A DNA stretch of 64,000 nt, taken from assembly GCF_002803515.1 (NCBI RefSeq), contig NZ_PHQX01000001.1:1116001-1180000 (forward strand), in the 5' to 3' direction. The notes below the pieces were generated by a model. It searched no databases, had not been told where the DNA came from, and saw nothing but the letters and a program-made list of their open reading frames with translations. This document shows, one piece after another, positions 8,583 through 17,556 of the stretch (positions are counted from its first letter, which is position 1; each line of letters begins with the position of its first letter). The DNA is from Stenotrophomonas lactitubi. GTDB lineage: Bacteria > Pseudomonadota > Gammaproteobacteria > Xanthomonadales > Xanthomonadaceae. The translations under genes were made by a program, and so were the position numbers.

Positions 8583-10367
8583 ATGAGGGTTTCTCGGGTC
8601 AGGTTGATCAATTTCGCCAATTTCTCGGATGTTGATGTCGAGACGGGGGAAAGCATCGTCATCGTGGGAGAGAACAAGGTTGGCAAGAGCAATTTCATTC
8701 GCGGCCTGCAGTTGATCCTTGATCCGGGCTTGTCTGAACGCGATCGACAACTGGGGCTTGAACATTTCTGGGACGGACTTGGCGAAGACAAGGTTGGTGC
8801 GACCATTGAGGTCTCTGTGGATCTAACGGACTTCACAAACGATCCCCGGCTGATGGCTCACCTCAACGATTGCGTGATTGATCCTGGCCCACCCATGGTG
8901 GCCCGACTCACCTACCGCTTCCAGCCTAAGGCGGGCCTGGGGCGCGCCCCGGAATCGTTGAAGGACTATGAGTATGTGATCTTCGGTGGCAACGATCCCG
9001 AAATGCGTATCGGCGGCGGACTTCGCCGGATGTTGCCAATAGATGTTCAGGTAGCCCTGCGTGACGCTGAGAAGGACCTTGCGAGCTGGCGCAATTCGCC
9101 ATTGAGGCCGCTCATTGAGGATCTTGCCGCGTCGTTGGATGATGACGCCCGTGAGGAGATTCAGAATCAGGTCGACCAAGCACAGCGAGAGCTGGCTGGA
9201 CACGAGGAAGTGGTAGCGACAGCAGAACGGATCAGCGAACGGCTGATCGCAATCGCCGGGGGGCAACATGCTGTCCCGGTATCGCTCGGACTTGCACCTA
9301 CACGAGTGGATGCATTGCTGCGTAGCCTTCGGCTGCTCATCGACAACGGTGTTCGCGGTGTCGGCGATGCCAGCCTAGGAACGGCGAATCTGATCTTCCT
9401 GGCCTTGAAGAGCCTCGAACTCGACCGTCTCGTCTCCGAGGGGGAGCGCGACCACACATTCTTCGTCGTCGAGGAGCCCGAAGCGCACCTGCATCCGCAT
9501 GTCCAGCGTCTTGTCTATCGCTACTTTCTCGGCACAAGTGCGGAAGATGAGGACGAAGCCCCTCCGCTGACGACAATTCTCACTACTCACTCGCCGCAAA
9601 TCGCAAGCGTTACACCGATTAGGTCCATCGTTCTCCTGCGTCATAACGCAACGGACGGGAAAACCGTCGCGGTTTCGACCGCGAACGCACCTTTCACACA
9701 GAGGGATGAAGACGACCTCCAGCGCTACATCGACGTCACTCGCGGAGAAATATTATTTTCCCGGGGAGTGATTCTGGTTGAAGGGGACGCCGAGCGCTTC
9801 ATCATCCCCGCGTTCGCCGACGCCCTCGGGATTCCTTTCGACATACTTGGAATCACTGTGTGCTCGGTCGGGGGGACGAACTTCACTCCTTATGTGAAGC
9901 TTTTGGGCCCTAAAGGGCTAAATATTCCACATGTAATTTTGACAGATCGCGACCCGGTCAATGGCAAACCTCCACTAGCCCACAGGCGGTTAATTAATCT
10001 CTTAAACGAGGTCGATGACGAATATGGTTACGATGACCTGGATATAGATGATGTGCTCAAATACGCCGCAGAGTTTGGATACTTCGTCAACGAGAGCACG
10101 CTGGAATCCGACCTATTTGCCGCCGGAATGACCGAGGCGATGAAGTCGGTAATCGAGCAGGAGTTGCCGCTGAGGCAAGTCACCCGGGACGCACTGCAAG
10201 AGTGGGTGGATGATCCGGATCAGGTCGATGAAGACCGGCTGCTGAAGTTGATTGAACGGATTGGCAAGGGGAGATTTGCACAGGCACTTGCGCCGTCGGT
10301 GTCTGAGGACGTTTGCCCGGCCTACATTCGCTCTGCGCTGGAGCATATCCGCGATGCCGTCGCGTAA
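8583..10367 (+). CDS. gajA: Gabija nuclease GajA (class 2 OLD family, ATPase + TOPRIM)
   Basis: 594 residues, close to known GajA size. The N-terminal ABC/SMC-like ATPase has Walker A GENKVGKS (29-36), a signature-like region near 264-275, Walker B FFVVEEPEAHLHP (293-305) and an H-loop histidine in TTHSPQI (334-340). The C-terminal TOPRIM nuclease has ILVEGDAE (397-404) and VILTDRD (451-457). GajA nicks or cuts DNA and is controlled by nucleotide levels; with GajB it aborts phage infection. It is read opposite to the ICE genes and has more AT-rich stretches, as expected for cargo. The stop overlaps the gajB start by 14 bp. Confidence 0.92.
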   Translation: MRVSRVRLINFANFSDVDVETGESIVIVGENKVGKSNFIRGLQLILDPGLSERDRQLGLEHFWDGLGEDKVGATIEVSVDLTDFTNDPRLMAHLNDCVIDPGPPMVARLTYRFQPKAGLGRAPESLKDYEYVIFGGNDPEMRIGGGLRRMLPIDVQVALRDAEKDLASWRNSPLRPLIEDLAASLDDDAREEIQNQVDQAQRELAGHEEVVATAERISERLIAIAGGQHAVPVSLGLAPTRVDALLRSLRLLIDNGVRGVGDASLGTANLIFLALKSLELDRLVSEGERDHTFFVVEEPEAHLHPHVQRLVYRYFLGTSAEDEDEAPPLTTILTTHSPQIASVTPIRSIVLLRHNATDGKTVAVSTANAPFTQRDEDDLQRYIDVTRGEILFSRGVILVEGDAERFIIPAFADALGIPFDILGITVCSVGGTNFTPYVKLLGPKGLNIPHVILTDRDPVNGKPPLAHRRLINLLNEVDDEYGYDDLDIDDVLKYAAEFGYFVNESTLESDLFAAGMTEAMKSVIEQELPLRQVTRDALQEWVDDPDQVDEDRLLKLIERIGKGRFAQALAPSVSEDVCPAYIRSALEHIRDAVA

Positions 10368-12168
10368 CGTCGGTACAGCCTACCTGGCGCAGGCTGCCGA
10401 GTTGGCTGGAAATCCAGGGCAGTTGGCAGCTTACAACTCTCAAGGACATTGTGTGGTACTCGCTGGTCCCGGGAGCGGTAAGACCAAGACACTCGTCCTA
10501 AAGCTCGCCCGCATCCTGGCCGAAGACGTCGAGGCCCCACGTGGCGTTGCGTGCATCACTTATAGCCAGGAGTGCGCTCGCGAACTCGCTCGCCGAATTG
10601 AAAGCTTGGGACTTCAGCAGGCACCTAATCTTTTCATTGGTACGGTCCATGGGTTCTGTCTGCGTCATCTCTTGATGCCGTATGGACGCCTGGCCGGCCT
10701 GCCCATATCTTTCCCACTCTCGGTGGCCACTCAACGAGTCAGTGATCGGTTGTTGAAGCAAACTGGAGATGCGCTTTTCGGCCAGAACCATCCGTACAAA
10801 GTTATTGACCTCGGGCGGCATCGCCGTTCCGTGCTCAATCGAAATAGCGTCGCTTGGCGTAGCGAGGAGGAACTCGCTGCCTGGGCCGAGGCCTACGAGG
10901 CCGCTCTGCGCGACGATGGGCTGATTGACTACGATGACATGGTTGTCTTCGGCCAACGTTTGATCGCCGAGCACGACTGGGTACTACCTCTGGTTCAGGC
11001 AAAATTCCCCGTGCTCGCGGTGGATGAGTACCAGGATTTAGGCGTGGCACTGCATCGCATCGTCAAACGCCTTGCCTTCGACGGGGGTGTCCGACTTTTC
11101 GCTGTCGGGGATGCGGATCAGTCGATATATGGATTTACGGGAGCTGATGGCGCGTTGCTCATGGAATTGGCGGCTCGCAGAGACATTGAGCCTGTCCAGC
11201 TTCAGTTAAATTACCGTTCTGGTGCAGGGATCGTGACTGCGTCAGAGATGGCGCTTGGAGAAGCCCGAGGCTATCAAGCGAGCGATCCTGCGCGACAAAC
11301 GACCATCGAATTTGTCCTGCGCCCGGGTGGTATGGCGGACCAGGCTGCGCACGCCGTCGCGCAGATCATTCCGGCGGCCTTAGCCTCCAAGCCGGGACGA
11401 ACACTGGGCGATATCGCGATCCTATACAAAGACTATCGCGCAGGCGATATCGTGGCTGAAGCTGTGGCAACCGGTGGTCTCGATTACATCCGTGTGGATA
11501 CCGCAGCACCTTACCGCAAGGTTGCCCTAACAAGTTGGGTAGAAGATTGTGCGGCGTGGTGCGCGGGTGGCTGGCGTGTTGGACGCCCACAATTGCGCGG
11601 ACTACTCGACCGCTATCGCGCATTTCATCGGGCGAGCTTGGACGATTCACAGGCCAAGCGCGAAGAGCAAGAGCTAACCGCCTTGCTATGGGAGCTGCGT
11701 GCTGACCAGCAACCTGCGCGAGAATTTGTTGCTTCGCTGCGCAACGGTGTAGTGGATCATCTGCTGGCGGCTGAATTGGCGCTCGCTGATCAGAAGGAGC
11801 AACTGGATCGCATGACGGCAGCGCTCGCTGAAGGAGGTGCACTGGCTTCGCTAGACATCACGAGTTTGGGCGGCCGGGACGGTTCGCCCGATCACCTGAA
11901 TCTGCTGACACTGCATTCCGCAAAGGGCTGTGAGTACGACGTCGTCATCATGGTTGGACTCGACCTCGGAAATCTGCCGTGGCGCAATGAAACTCCAGAG
12001 AAGTTGCGCGAAAGTCGCCGGCTCTTCTATGTGGGACTCACACGTGCTCGCGACGAGGTCCACATGCTGTATTCGGGCTTCGTTGATGGCCGCTATGGCC
12101 CTATGCGCTTTGGGCGCTCGCCATTCCTTGATGAGCTGGAGGCGCGAATGCGTGCCGCTGGCATTTGA
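10354..12168 (+). CDS. gajB: Gabija helicase GajB (UvrD/Rep-like, SF1A)
   Basis: 604 residues. SF1A motifs are all visible: Walker A AGPGSGKT (37-44), motif Ia around CITYSQECARELARR, motif II DEYQD (224-228), motif III GDADQSIYGF (252-261), motif IV NYRSG (286-290), motif V TLHSAKG (519-525) and motif VI LFYVGLTRAR (557-566). The start at 10354 is chosen because it gives a normal helicase N-terminus and a 14-bp overlap with gajA, the usual coupling in this two-gene system. The partner of an OLD-TOPRIM protein identifies the pair as Gabija rather than a stand-alone repair helicase. It is somewhat longer than the original Bacillus GajB. Confidence 0.92.
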   Translation: MPSRNVGTAYLAQAAELAGNPGQLAAYNSQGHCVVLAGPGSGKTKTLVLKLARILAEDVEAPRGVACITYSQECARELARRIESLGLQQAPNLFIGTVHGFCLRHLLMPYGRLAGLPISFPLSVATQRVSDRLLKQTGDALFGQNHPYKVIDLGRHRRSVLNRNSVAWRSEEELAAWAEAYEAALRDDGLIDYDDMVVFGQRLIAEHDWVLPLVQAKFPVLAVDEYQDLGVALHRIVKRLAFDGGVRLFAVGDADQSIYGFTGADGALLMELAARRDIEPVQLQLNYRSGAGIVTASEMALGEARGYQASDPARQTTIEFVLRPGGMADQAAHAVAQIIPAALASKPGRTLGDIAILYKDYRAGDIVAEAVATGGLDYIRVDTAAPYRKVALTSWVEDCAAWCAGGWRVGRPQLRGLLDRYRAFHRASLDDSQAKREEQELTALLWELRADQQPAREFVASLRNGVVDHLLAAELALADQKEQLDRMTAALAEGGALASLDITSLGGRDGSPDHLNLLTLHSAKGCEYDVVIMVGLDLGNLPWRNETPEKLRESRRLFYVGLTRARDEVHMLYSGFVDGRYGPMRFGRSPFLDELEARMRAAGI

Positions 12169-12234
12169 GTGTGAACCCGAGAATCTGGAGTGTCGGTGCT
12201 GCGTCGGCGCATGTCGAGCAACACCACAGTCGAG

Positions 12235-13014
12235 CTACATCTTTGCAGCCAAGCGATTGGCTGCGAAACGCTCGCGCGAGAGTCTGGCGGCGTTATTCAT
12301 CGAGTCTAGGTTATCGATACACCATAGACCGTTGATGCAAAGAAAGCGCTCACTAAGCACTGCTTCAAGTATGTTTGGAAGGGTTGCGTTGAAGAATCCG
12401 GCACCCTTGACCGTTGGGGCCGGATCTAGCTCAAGCATCGCGACCGGCAGGTCAGAAAGGCACGGGCCGAAGTGGCCAGCCGAAGGGAACTTGCCCCCAA
12501 ACTCGGTGCGCAGACGCTCCTTTCCCATGCTCTTGGTGAGAGTGCTATATCGCTCCTGCCGCAGCAACCAAAGAGACTTGATGCCCGCCTCGCGGTACCG
12601 CTCTTGGCGTTTACGGTAGTCACGGAGCGACTGATACGATCTTTGGATCTCGACAGCCAACCTAACCCCATTGCGCTCACCCCAGACATCAGCCTGCCAG
12701 CGACCTGCATCACCCGAACCCGGCATTTCAACCGAGGCACGGAATCCAAGATCTTCAAGCACGCTGCGCACAAGTATCTTGGCCGCCAGGTGCCATTGGC
12801 TTTCTTCGGAAGTACTGCACGCACCTCCTAGATGCGCGAAGAAGGGGTACCCATTAGCACTAACCTTGGGAATCGCTGGAGCGTTGCAGCAAGGCATCAG
12901 CAGATCACCGATGCAGTACGCCCGTTGCAACTCTTCCCACTGCGCCTGAGACATATGCAGTGCGTTGGCTGCACCAGTACCATCTGCATATGCTGCTTCG
13001 ATCACCATAGCCAT
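12235..13014 (-). CDS. CoiA-like protein with PD-(D/E)xK nuclease-type motif
   Basis: 259 residues. A short N-terminal domain with CCNAPAIPKV (42-51) and the CoiA-type FFAHLGG (58-64) is followed by SEESQWHLAAK (69-79). A restriction-enzyme-like core follows: WQADV (106-110) and VEIQRS (121-126), which supply the Asp and the E-x-Q pair of a PD-(D/E)xK site. The family is related to competence protein CoiA and is common on mobile elements. It is convergent with gajB (66 bp between ends) and has its own AGGAGG site. Whether it nicks DNA, aids conjugation or takes part in defence is unknown. Confidence 0.78.
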   Translation of the reverse strand: MAMVIEAAYADGTGAANALHMSQAQWEELQRAYCIGDLLMPCCNAPAIPKVSANGYPFFAHLGGACSTSEESQWHLAAKILVRSVLEDLGFRASVEMPGSGDAGRWQADVWGERNGVRLAVEIQRSYQSLRDYRKRQERYREAGIKSLWLLRQERYSTLTKSMGKERLRTEFGGKFPSAGHFGPCLSDLPVAMLELDPAPTVKGAGFFNATLPNILEAVLSERFLCINGLWCIDNLDSMNNAARLSRERFAANRLAAKM

Positions 13015-13110
13015 AGTGCCTCCTTGAGTCTCGGTATTGTCTAATCAGTTTAGCCTTCCCCGCGCTGGGACCGGGGCGGTGATCGAATCCTCCGAACAGC
13101 AATTTCCTAG

Positions 13111-13143
13111 AAAAATGCCGGCACCCCCGAAAGGATGCCGGCA
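13111..13143 (-). terminator. Rho-independent terminator of the helicase gene
   Basis: Stem arms TGCCGGCA at 13116-13123 and 13136-13143 enclose a 12-base loop, followed on the minus strand by five T. It lies just beyond the stop of the helicase gene at 13153 and ends the leftward ICE accessory transcript. Confidence 0.8.
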
Positions 13144-13152
13144 GACAGCAGA

Positions 13153-15432
13153 TCACGCAGTTACCAATTGCCGGGCCAATGCGACCTCCACGGAATCACC
13201 ATCCTGGTTCAGGACATCGAGCCCCGATTCGGGTACATCGCCCGAAGTGGACTGCGAGACCATGATCTTCTTGGCCATCAGCTCCAGGCAGGTCATCTGC
13301 GAGGAGCCGGCGTAGCCCAGGTAGATCACGCGCACGGACAGCTTCTGCCCGATACGCCAGGAGCGGCGTGCCGCCTGCTGGAGCGAGTACACGTTGTAGC
13401 CCGACTGCATGAACACGATCGTCGGAAACTCCAACAGGTCCAATCCCGTCTTGACAAGCTCGGGATTGGTGATGAGCACGTCGATGCCACGGTCCAACTG
13501 CTCGGCGATCCAGTCCTCGCGGCGGCTGGCATCCACGCTTGCGCGCAGTACCGCCACTTTGAAGCCTTCCTGCTCCAGCAATACCTTCAACCGGCTAGTC
13601 GTGTCGCGCGTGCCGGTATAGACCGTGTAGGCCAGAACCTTGCGGCCCTGTGCTTTCTCTTCCCTGCAGATGTCGATCAGCTCACGCTCCTTGGGGCTGA
13701 TCTCGAACTCGTTGAACTGAGCCGGGACGAACGCCAAGGTATTGCGTGTACGCGGATGCACCACGGTCTCCGACCGGAAGCAGCAGTCCGGCCAGGCCAG
13801 CAGCACGTTGAGGACCACACCCAGCAAGGTCGTATCGCGTCGCGCCAGAGCCTGTTTCAGCTCCGCGGTCAGCCGACCCGCCAAATCGCGGTAGGCCGCG
13901 GCTTGCGCCGTGTCCATCGCGACTTCACGGAACTCCTCGTCATACGGTGGCAGAACGTTGCCGCCGATGTCTCTGAGCTTGAGGAAGATCGTGAACGGCA
14001 GGATGCAGCGCAGCACGCCCTTGGGGCCGAAGCCCGGAGCTTTGACCGTTCTGACACTGACTTTCGTGCCTTTCGCGGTCTTGTGCGCCGTGCCGGTGCT
14101 CTCGGAATAGATGTCCTTGAGGACTCCGTGATCGCGCATGAACGCCATCGCGGCCGAGGTCATGCTGCCGCTCGTGGTCGGGCGGTAGCCGTCTTCGATC
14201 ATCCGCCCGGGAAGGGCTCGGAACAACAGGTAGAACAGATCGTCGCCGTAGCCGCCCATCAACGTGCCGGTCAGCAGCAAGGTCTTGCGAGCCTTCGCTG
14301 CCAGCACGCCCATGGCCTGGCCCTGGGCGCTGCCGCCGTTCTTGTACTCGTGCGCCTCGTCGGCGATGAGCAGGTCGAACGTGCCTTGCGGCAGGTAGCG
14401 CTTGATGAACTCGGACGGCTGATAGCCGCCCTCGCCAAAGCCGAACTCCATGTTGGCCATCGCACGTTCCATGCGTGTGGCCTGGCGGTCGGAAAACACC
14501 AGCTCGCCGTTGCCGTCCATGAGGTTGATGAACTCATGTACGTTGTCTCCCAACATGGAGGCGAGGAAACCATCACCGAAGCGTTTCATGAGCTTCTGCG
14601 CGGTGACTTCGCCGATCGTCGGGATGCGCTTCAAGGCTTTGAGAACGGCCGAAGACTGATCGCTGCCGGGCAGACTTCTCGGGCGGATCAACGTCCACAG
14701 GGGTGCGGCGCAATGGCTGCACTTCCTGCGGTACTCCTCGGCTTCGAGCGCGACCGGGTTGACCGGCTCGCCGTCGAGGTCGGTGATGACCGTGCCGCAG
14801 TCAGGGCACGCTGCCACGTCGCCATGGCGGTTGCGCCGCGTGGTGAAGACGGGCTTCCAGTGGAATCCCATCCGCATCCTGACGCGCCCCAGGACAAAGA
14901 ACTCCTGGCCCGTGGGCTGCACACCTAGCTGCTCGCGCAGCTTGATGAGCTTGACCAGCGTATCCGGCCCGTTGAGCACCCACACCTTGGCGCCTGCCAC
15001 CGTTTCCTGGATCTCGCGCCGCCACTTGTAAACAAGGTGTGGGGGCGAAAGAACCAGGGTGCGGCGGTAGCCTTCGGCGTTGAGCACGGCGGCCGTGGCG
15101 ATGCCGACGGTCGTTTTGCCGCAGCCCATTTCGCCATTGACGATCGCGGCGCGTTCGCCATGATCAATCAGCAGCTCGGCAGCGGCATGGACGACTTCGG
15201 TCTGGGCCTCAAACAGCTTGCGCTTGAGGCTGGCGACGACGAGTTGCCGGTGCGCCTGTGGCTGACCGGTATAAACCGGCGGGTTGGCACGGTTGAGGGA
15301 GTCGAGCAGTTCGTCGCCGAACTCACCGACGAAATCCTGAAGGCTCTGGGTCAGAGGGGAAGATTCCGCATCGAGCAGTTCGCCCTGTACGGGCGTTGCT
15401 TCTTTGGCAGTGGTATCGAGATCGAGGGACAT
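13153..15432 (-). CDS. Large SNF2/DEAH-like ICE helicase
   Basis: 759 residues. Walker A GEMGCGKT (100-107), a zinc-ribbon-like insert with CPDC (209-212) and CSHC (238-241), DEAH box (357-360), motif III LTGTLMGG (386-393) and a C-terminal helicase domain with motif VI QQAARRSWRIGQ (685-696) are visible, so it is an SF2 translocase of SNF2 style. It is a regular member of this ICE class, not a cargo gene, and may act on replication or mating DNA; that is inference. The start at 15432 is chosen for a GGAG site; upstream codons of the frame fall in the hairpin leader at 15453-15488. Confidence 0.88.
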   Translation of the reverse strand: MSLDLDTTAKEATPVQGELLDAESSPLTQSLQDFVGEFGDELLDSLNRANPPVYTGQPQAHRQLVVASLKRKLFEAQTEVVHAAAELLIDHGERAAIVNGEMGCGKTTVGIATAAVLNAEGYRRTLVLSPPHLVYKWRREIQETVAGAKVWVLNGPDTLVKLIKLREQLGVQPTGQEFFVLGRVRMRMGFHWKPVFTTRRNRHGDVAACPDCGTVITDLDGEPVNPVALEAEEYRRKCSHCAAPLWTLIRPRSLPGSDQSSAVLKALKRIPTIGEVTAQKLMKRFGDGFLASMLGDNVHEFINLMDGNGELVFSDRQATRMERAMANMEFGFGEGGYQPSEFIKRYLPQGTFDLLIADEAHEYKNGGSAQGQAMGVLAAKARKTLLLTGTLMGGYGDDLFYLLFRALPGRMIEDGYRPTTSGSMTSAAMAFMRDHGVLKDIYSESTGTAHKTAKGTKVSVRTVKAPGFGPKGVLRCILPFTIFLKLRDIGGNVLPPYDEEFREVAMDTAQAAAYRDLAGRLTAELKQALARRDTTLLGVVLNVLLAWPDCCFRSETVVHPRTRNTLAFVPAQFNEFEISPKERELIDICREEKAQGRKVLAYTVYTGTRDTTSRLKVLLEQEGFKVAVLRASVDASRREDWIAEQLDRGIDVLITNPELVKTGLDLLEFPTIVFMQSGYNVYSLQQAARRSWRIGQKLSVRVIYLGYAGSSQMTCLELMAKKIMVSQSTSGDVPESGLDVLNQDGDSVEVALARQLVTA

Positions 15433-15452
15433 GGTGATGCTCCAAGGAAAAT

Positions 15453-15502
15453 GGGGCATCACCACCCCAGCGGGCAATGGGATGCCCCGAGGTGGGAAGA
15501 AA
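15453..15502 (-). repeat. Leader hairpin of helicase gene
   Basis: Arms GGGGCATC (15453-15460) and GATGCCCC (15481-15488) pair perfectly around a smaller CCC/GGG hairpin, followed by GAGGTGGGAAGAAA. It is one of the repeated 5' leaders of this module, about 20 bp upstream of the start codon. Confidence 0.7.
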
Positions 15503-15530
15503 GATGCGACGCGAGGCCGCTGGATGAGGA

Positions 15531-15842
15531 TCAGTACTCGCTCGGAAGCAGCAACGTTGTGACGCTGCGATCCCATTCGGTGATGATCCAGAGCTTCAGG
15601 TCAGGCGCGACCTGGTAGGACGAAAACAGGCGATCCTCGCCGGACTGCAATGCCACGTCGTTCTGGCGCCGGTCGTTGTCGAAAAGGTCGCCCCAGTCGC
15701 CGCTGAGGTGGCGGCGCAAGTACTCGGTCGGATTGAGCCGGCCTTGCCGGATAAGCGCATCGACGCCGGCCGTCGCGACCAGATGTCCGGTCGGGAATAG
15801 AGGCCGAGGAACGACGCTGGCGAAAACAACTTCTTGTGCCAT
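15531..15842 (-). CDS. Small conserved ICE/plasmid protein, GDWGD family, copy 1
   Basis: 103 residues. It contains the block GRLNPTEYLRRHLSGDWGD (33-51), then QNDVALQSGEDRLFSSYQ and a C-terminal LWIITEWDRSVTTLLLPSEY. Very similar blocks occur in the next gene upstream (15950-16270), so the two are tandem paralogues. The family is widespread on plasmids and ICEs and is sometimes mislabelled as a restriction subunit; no function is known to me. It is soluble with no signal peptide. Confidence 0.8.
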   Translation of the reverse strand: MAQEVVFASVVPRPLFPTGHLVATAGVDALIRQGRLNPTEYLRRHLSGDWGDLFDNDRRQNDVALQSGEDRLFSSYQVAPDLKLWIITEWDRSVTTLLLPSEY

Positions 15843-15866
15843 GGGTTTTTCCTAAAGAAATGGAAA

Positions 15867-15910
15867 GGCCACGGCCCCACGGGGCGCGTGACCCCGGTTG
15901 GGTGGATGAA
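15867..15910 (-). repeat. Leader hairpin of 15531-15842
   Basis: Outer arms at 15867-15873 and 15887-15893 (one mismatch) enclose GCCCC/GGGGC. The flank TTGGGTGGATGAA at 15898-15910 is the common trailer of this repeat family. Confidence 0.75.
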
Positions 15911-15949
15911 TGCAGGAACAGGCGCTGGCGGCCTGCCTGAAGGAAACGG

Positions 15950-16270
15950 CTACGCGGCCGGAGGACAGTCCTCGGACGGCAGCACGATGTGGGTGGCGCT
16001 GCGATTCGCTTCGGTGACGACGCGGATGGTCAGCTCGCGGGTGACGATGAAGAGCGAGTCGAGGCAATCGCCGGACAGCAAGGCGGCATTGTTCTGTTGC
16101 CACTTGTCGTCGGTGACGTCGCCCCAGTCGCCCCTGACATGGCGCTGGAAGTACGGTATCGGGTCGAGCCGGCCTTCACGCATCAGGCGGTCGATGCTTT
16201 CGCTGAAGATCAGTGCGCCGATCGGGAACAACAGATTGCGGCGGTTGCGGTCAGGAACGTCGTGGGCCAT
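15950..16270 (-). CDS. Small conserved ICE/plasmid protein, GDWGD family, copy 2
   Basis: 106 residues. It shares with the neighbouring gene the blocks LLFPIGAL, GRLDPIPYFQRHVRGDWGD and RVVTEANRSATHIVLPSED, evidence for tandem duplication followed by divergence. The start at 16270 (MAHDVPDRN) is preferred over the upstream ATG because it follows a weak ribosome site and matches the length of the paralogue. Each copy keeps its own hairpin leader, so the leader was duplicated or acquired with the gene. Function unknown. Confidence 0.8.
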   Translation of the reverse strand: MAHDVPDRNRRNLLFPIGALIFSESIDRLMREGRLDPIPYFQRHVRGDWGDVTDDKWQQNNAALLSGDCLDSLFIVTRELTIRVVTEANRSATHIVLPSEDCPPAA

Positions 16271-16296
16271 GGGTTCTACTCCTTTGCAGGTTAGTC

Positions 16297-16341
16297 GGGC
16301 CACGGGCCCACCGGGGCAGCGTGACCCCGTTGGGTGGATGA
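16297..16341 (-). repeat. Leader hairpin of 15950-16270
   Basis: Arms GGGCCACG (16297-16304) and CGTGACCCC (16320-16328), one mismatch, enclose a GCCC/GGGC hairpin; the trailer TTGGGTGGATGA follows at 16330-16341. It is nearly the same sequence as the leader at 15867-15910. Confidence 0.75.
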
Positions 16342-16374
16342 GAACGACGGCGAACCGTCATCGATAAACAGCGA

Positions 16375-17484
16375 TCAGCGGATGGTTAACACCTCGCCCC
16401 GCGTTGCGGAGCCAGGCGTCATGTCCCACGCGCGGATGACAGGCACGAACTTGTCGGTGAGGATGCGGGTCTCGGCGATGGAGCCGTCTTCGCGTTCGGT
16501 GAATTCCCGCTGGAGCGTCTTGTCCTTGTGGGTGTCACCTTTGACGATGAGCACGCGCCCGGTCTTGGAGCGCACAACCCCCGAGATCGCGCCCGCGGCC
16601 AGAGCCAGGGCGAGATGCCAGTGGGACAAGGCACGCGCGGGCGGACGCAGCGACTGCTGCGCGGCTCCCAGGTGCGTATCCAGCGACGGCCAGAGGCCTT
16701 GGAGCCGACCAACCTCATCGGCGAACTGCTCCGGCTCCATCGTCACGCGGAAGAAATGCTCCGGCTCGGCCGGACTGGCGGGGATGATGTACGGCAGGAA
16801 CGGCCATTCGCTCGGCAGTTCCTCGGCTTCGACTTCGCCAAGCCCAACCTGCAGCAGCAGATTGCGCACGGCCTTGACGCCATCGGGTGCCTGCTCGCGC
16901 TGACGCACCCTGCGACCGAAGATCACCACCTGCTTGAACTGCGTTTCCACCGCTCGGTAGATCCGCAGGTCGGTGTAGTGGCGCGTCAGCCAGCCGACCA
17001 GCTCCGCGTCGAGCACGTAGCCGGGGACGATGAAGACCAGCACGCCGCCGTACTGCAACAGCGACAGGCTGCGCTGATAGAACAGTTTTTCGAGGCGGGC
17101 ACGGCCCTGTCCCTGATAACCGATATTGCCGTTGACGTCCTTGGACAGGTCGCCATACGGTGGGTTGAGCCAGAGCAGCCCGAACGACTGCTTGGAGATC
17201 ATCGCGTCCATGAGGTCCGCATGCAGGCAATGATCGACCAGGCCGCGGGCATGGCGTGCCCGCTCGGCGTCGAACTCGACCGCGAACGCCTTTACCTGCT
17301 CGCGCCCGAGGGCATGAGCAGCTTCGGCGATCGCCACGCCTTCGCCTGCGCAGGGATCGAGGATGCACATCGACCCGTCGCTGGGCATCATTGCGTTGAG
17401 GGCTCTTTCGAGCGTGGGTTCATCCGTGGGGAAGTATCCGTTTTTCACGAAATTGCGGGCGAGCCGCGGGAACATGAGGGCCAT
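16375..17484 (-). CDS. DUF6094-type class I SAM-dependent methyltransferase-like protein
   Basis: 369 residues. Motif I appears as LDPCAGEG (42-49) and the amino-methyltransferase motif IV as NPPY (107-110), the arrangement of N6-adenine DNA or RNA methyltransferases. The C-terminal half (from about 200) is ICE-specific. The start at 17484 has an AGGAG site and avoids the hairpin leader. It is a core gene of this ICE class; a role in modifying ICE DNA against host restriction is plausible but unproven. Catalytic motifs look intact. Confidence 0.83.
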   Translation of the reverse strand: MALMFPRLARNFVKNGYFPTDEPTLERALNAMMPSDGSMCILDPCAGEGVAIAEAAHALGREQVKAFAVEFDAERARHARGLVDHCLHADLMDAMISKQSFGLLWLNPPYGDLSKDVNGNIGYQGQGRARLEKLFYQRSLSLLQYGGVLVFIVPGYVLDAELVGWLTRHYTDLRIYRAVETQFKQVVIFGRRVRQREQAPDGVKAVRNLLLQVGLGEVEAEELPSEWPFLPYIIPASPAEPEHFFRVTMEPEQFADEVGRLQGLWPSLDTHLGAAQQSLRPPARALSHWHLALALAAGAISGVVRSKTGRVLIVKGDTHKDKTLQREFTEREDGSIAETRILTDKFVPVIRAWDMTPGSATRGEVLTIR

Positions 17485-17513
17485 GGAAGTCTCCTGGTTG
17501 GCGGGGATGAAAG

Positions 17514-17556
17514 GCGGAAGCACGCAGAGGCGTGCTTCCGCGGGTGGGTCAAGCCG
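17514..17556 (-). repeat. Leader hairpin of DUF6094 gene
   Basis: A perfect 11-bp stem, GCGGAAGCACG (17514-17524) with its complement (17531-17541), and trailer GGGTGGGTCAAG. The primary sequence of the stem is unlike the other leaders while the position and trailer are kept, which argues for a conserved structure. Confidence 0.75.

Noticed and set aside
8583..10367. Stand-alone OLD nuclease or PARIS/retron-associated ATPase
   Set aside because: The overlapping UvrD-like helicase and the C-terminal TOPRIM domain specify Gabija.
13153..17484. Helicase plus methyltransferase as a DISARM- or BREX-like defence system
   Set aside because: Both genes are regular members of this ICE class and continue the core strand and leader pattern; other defence components are absent.
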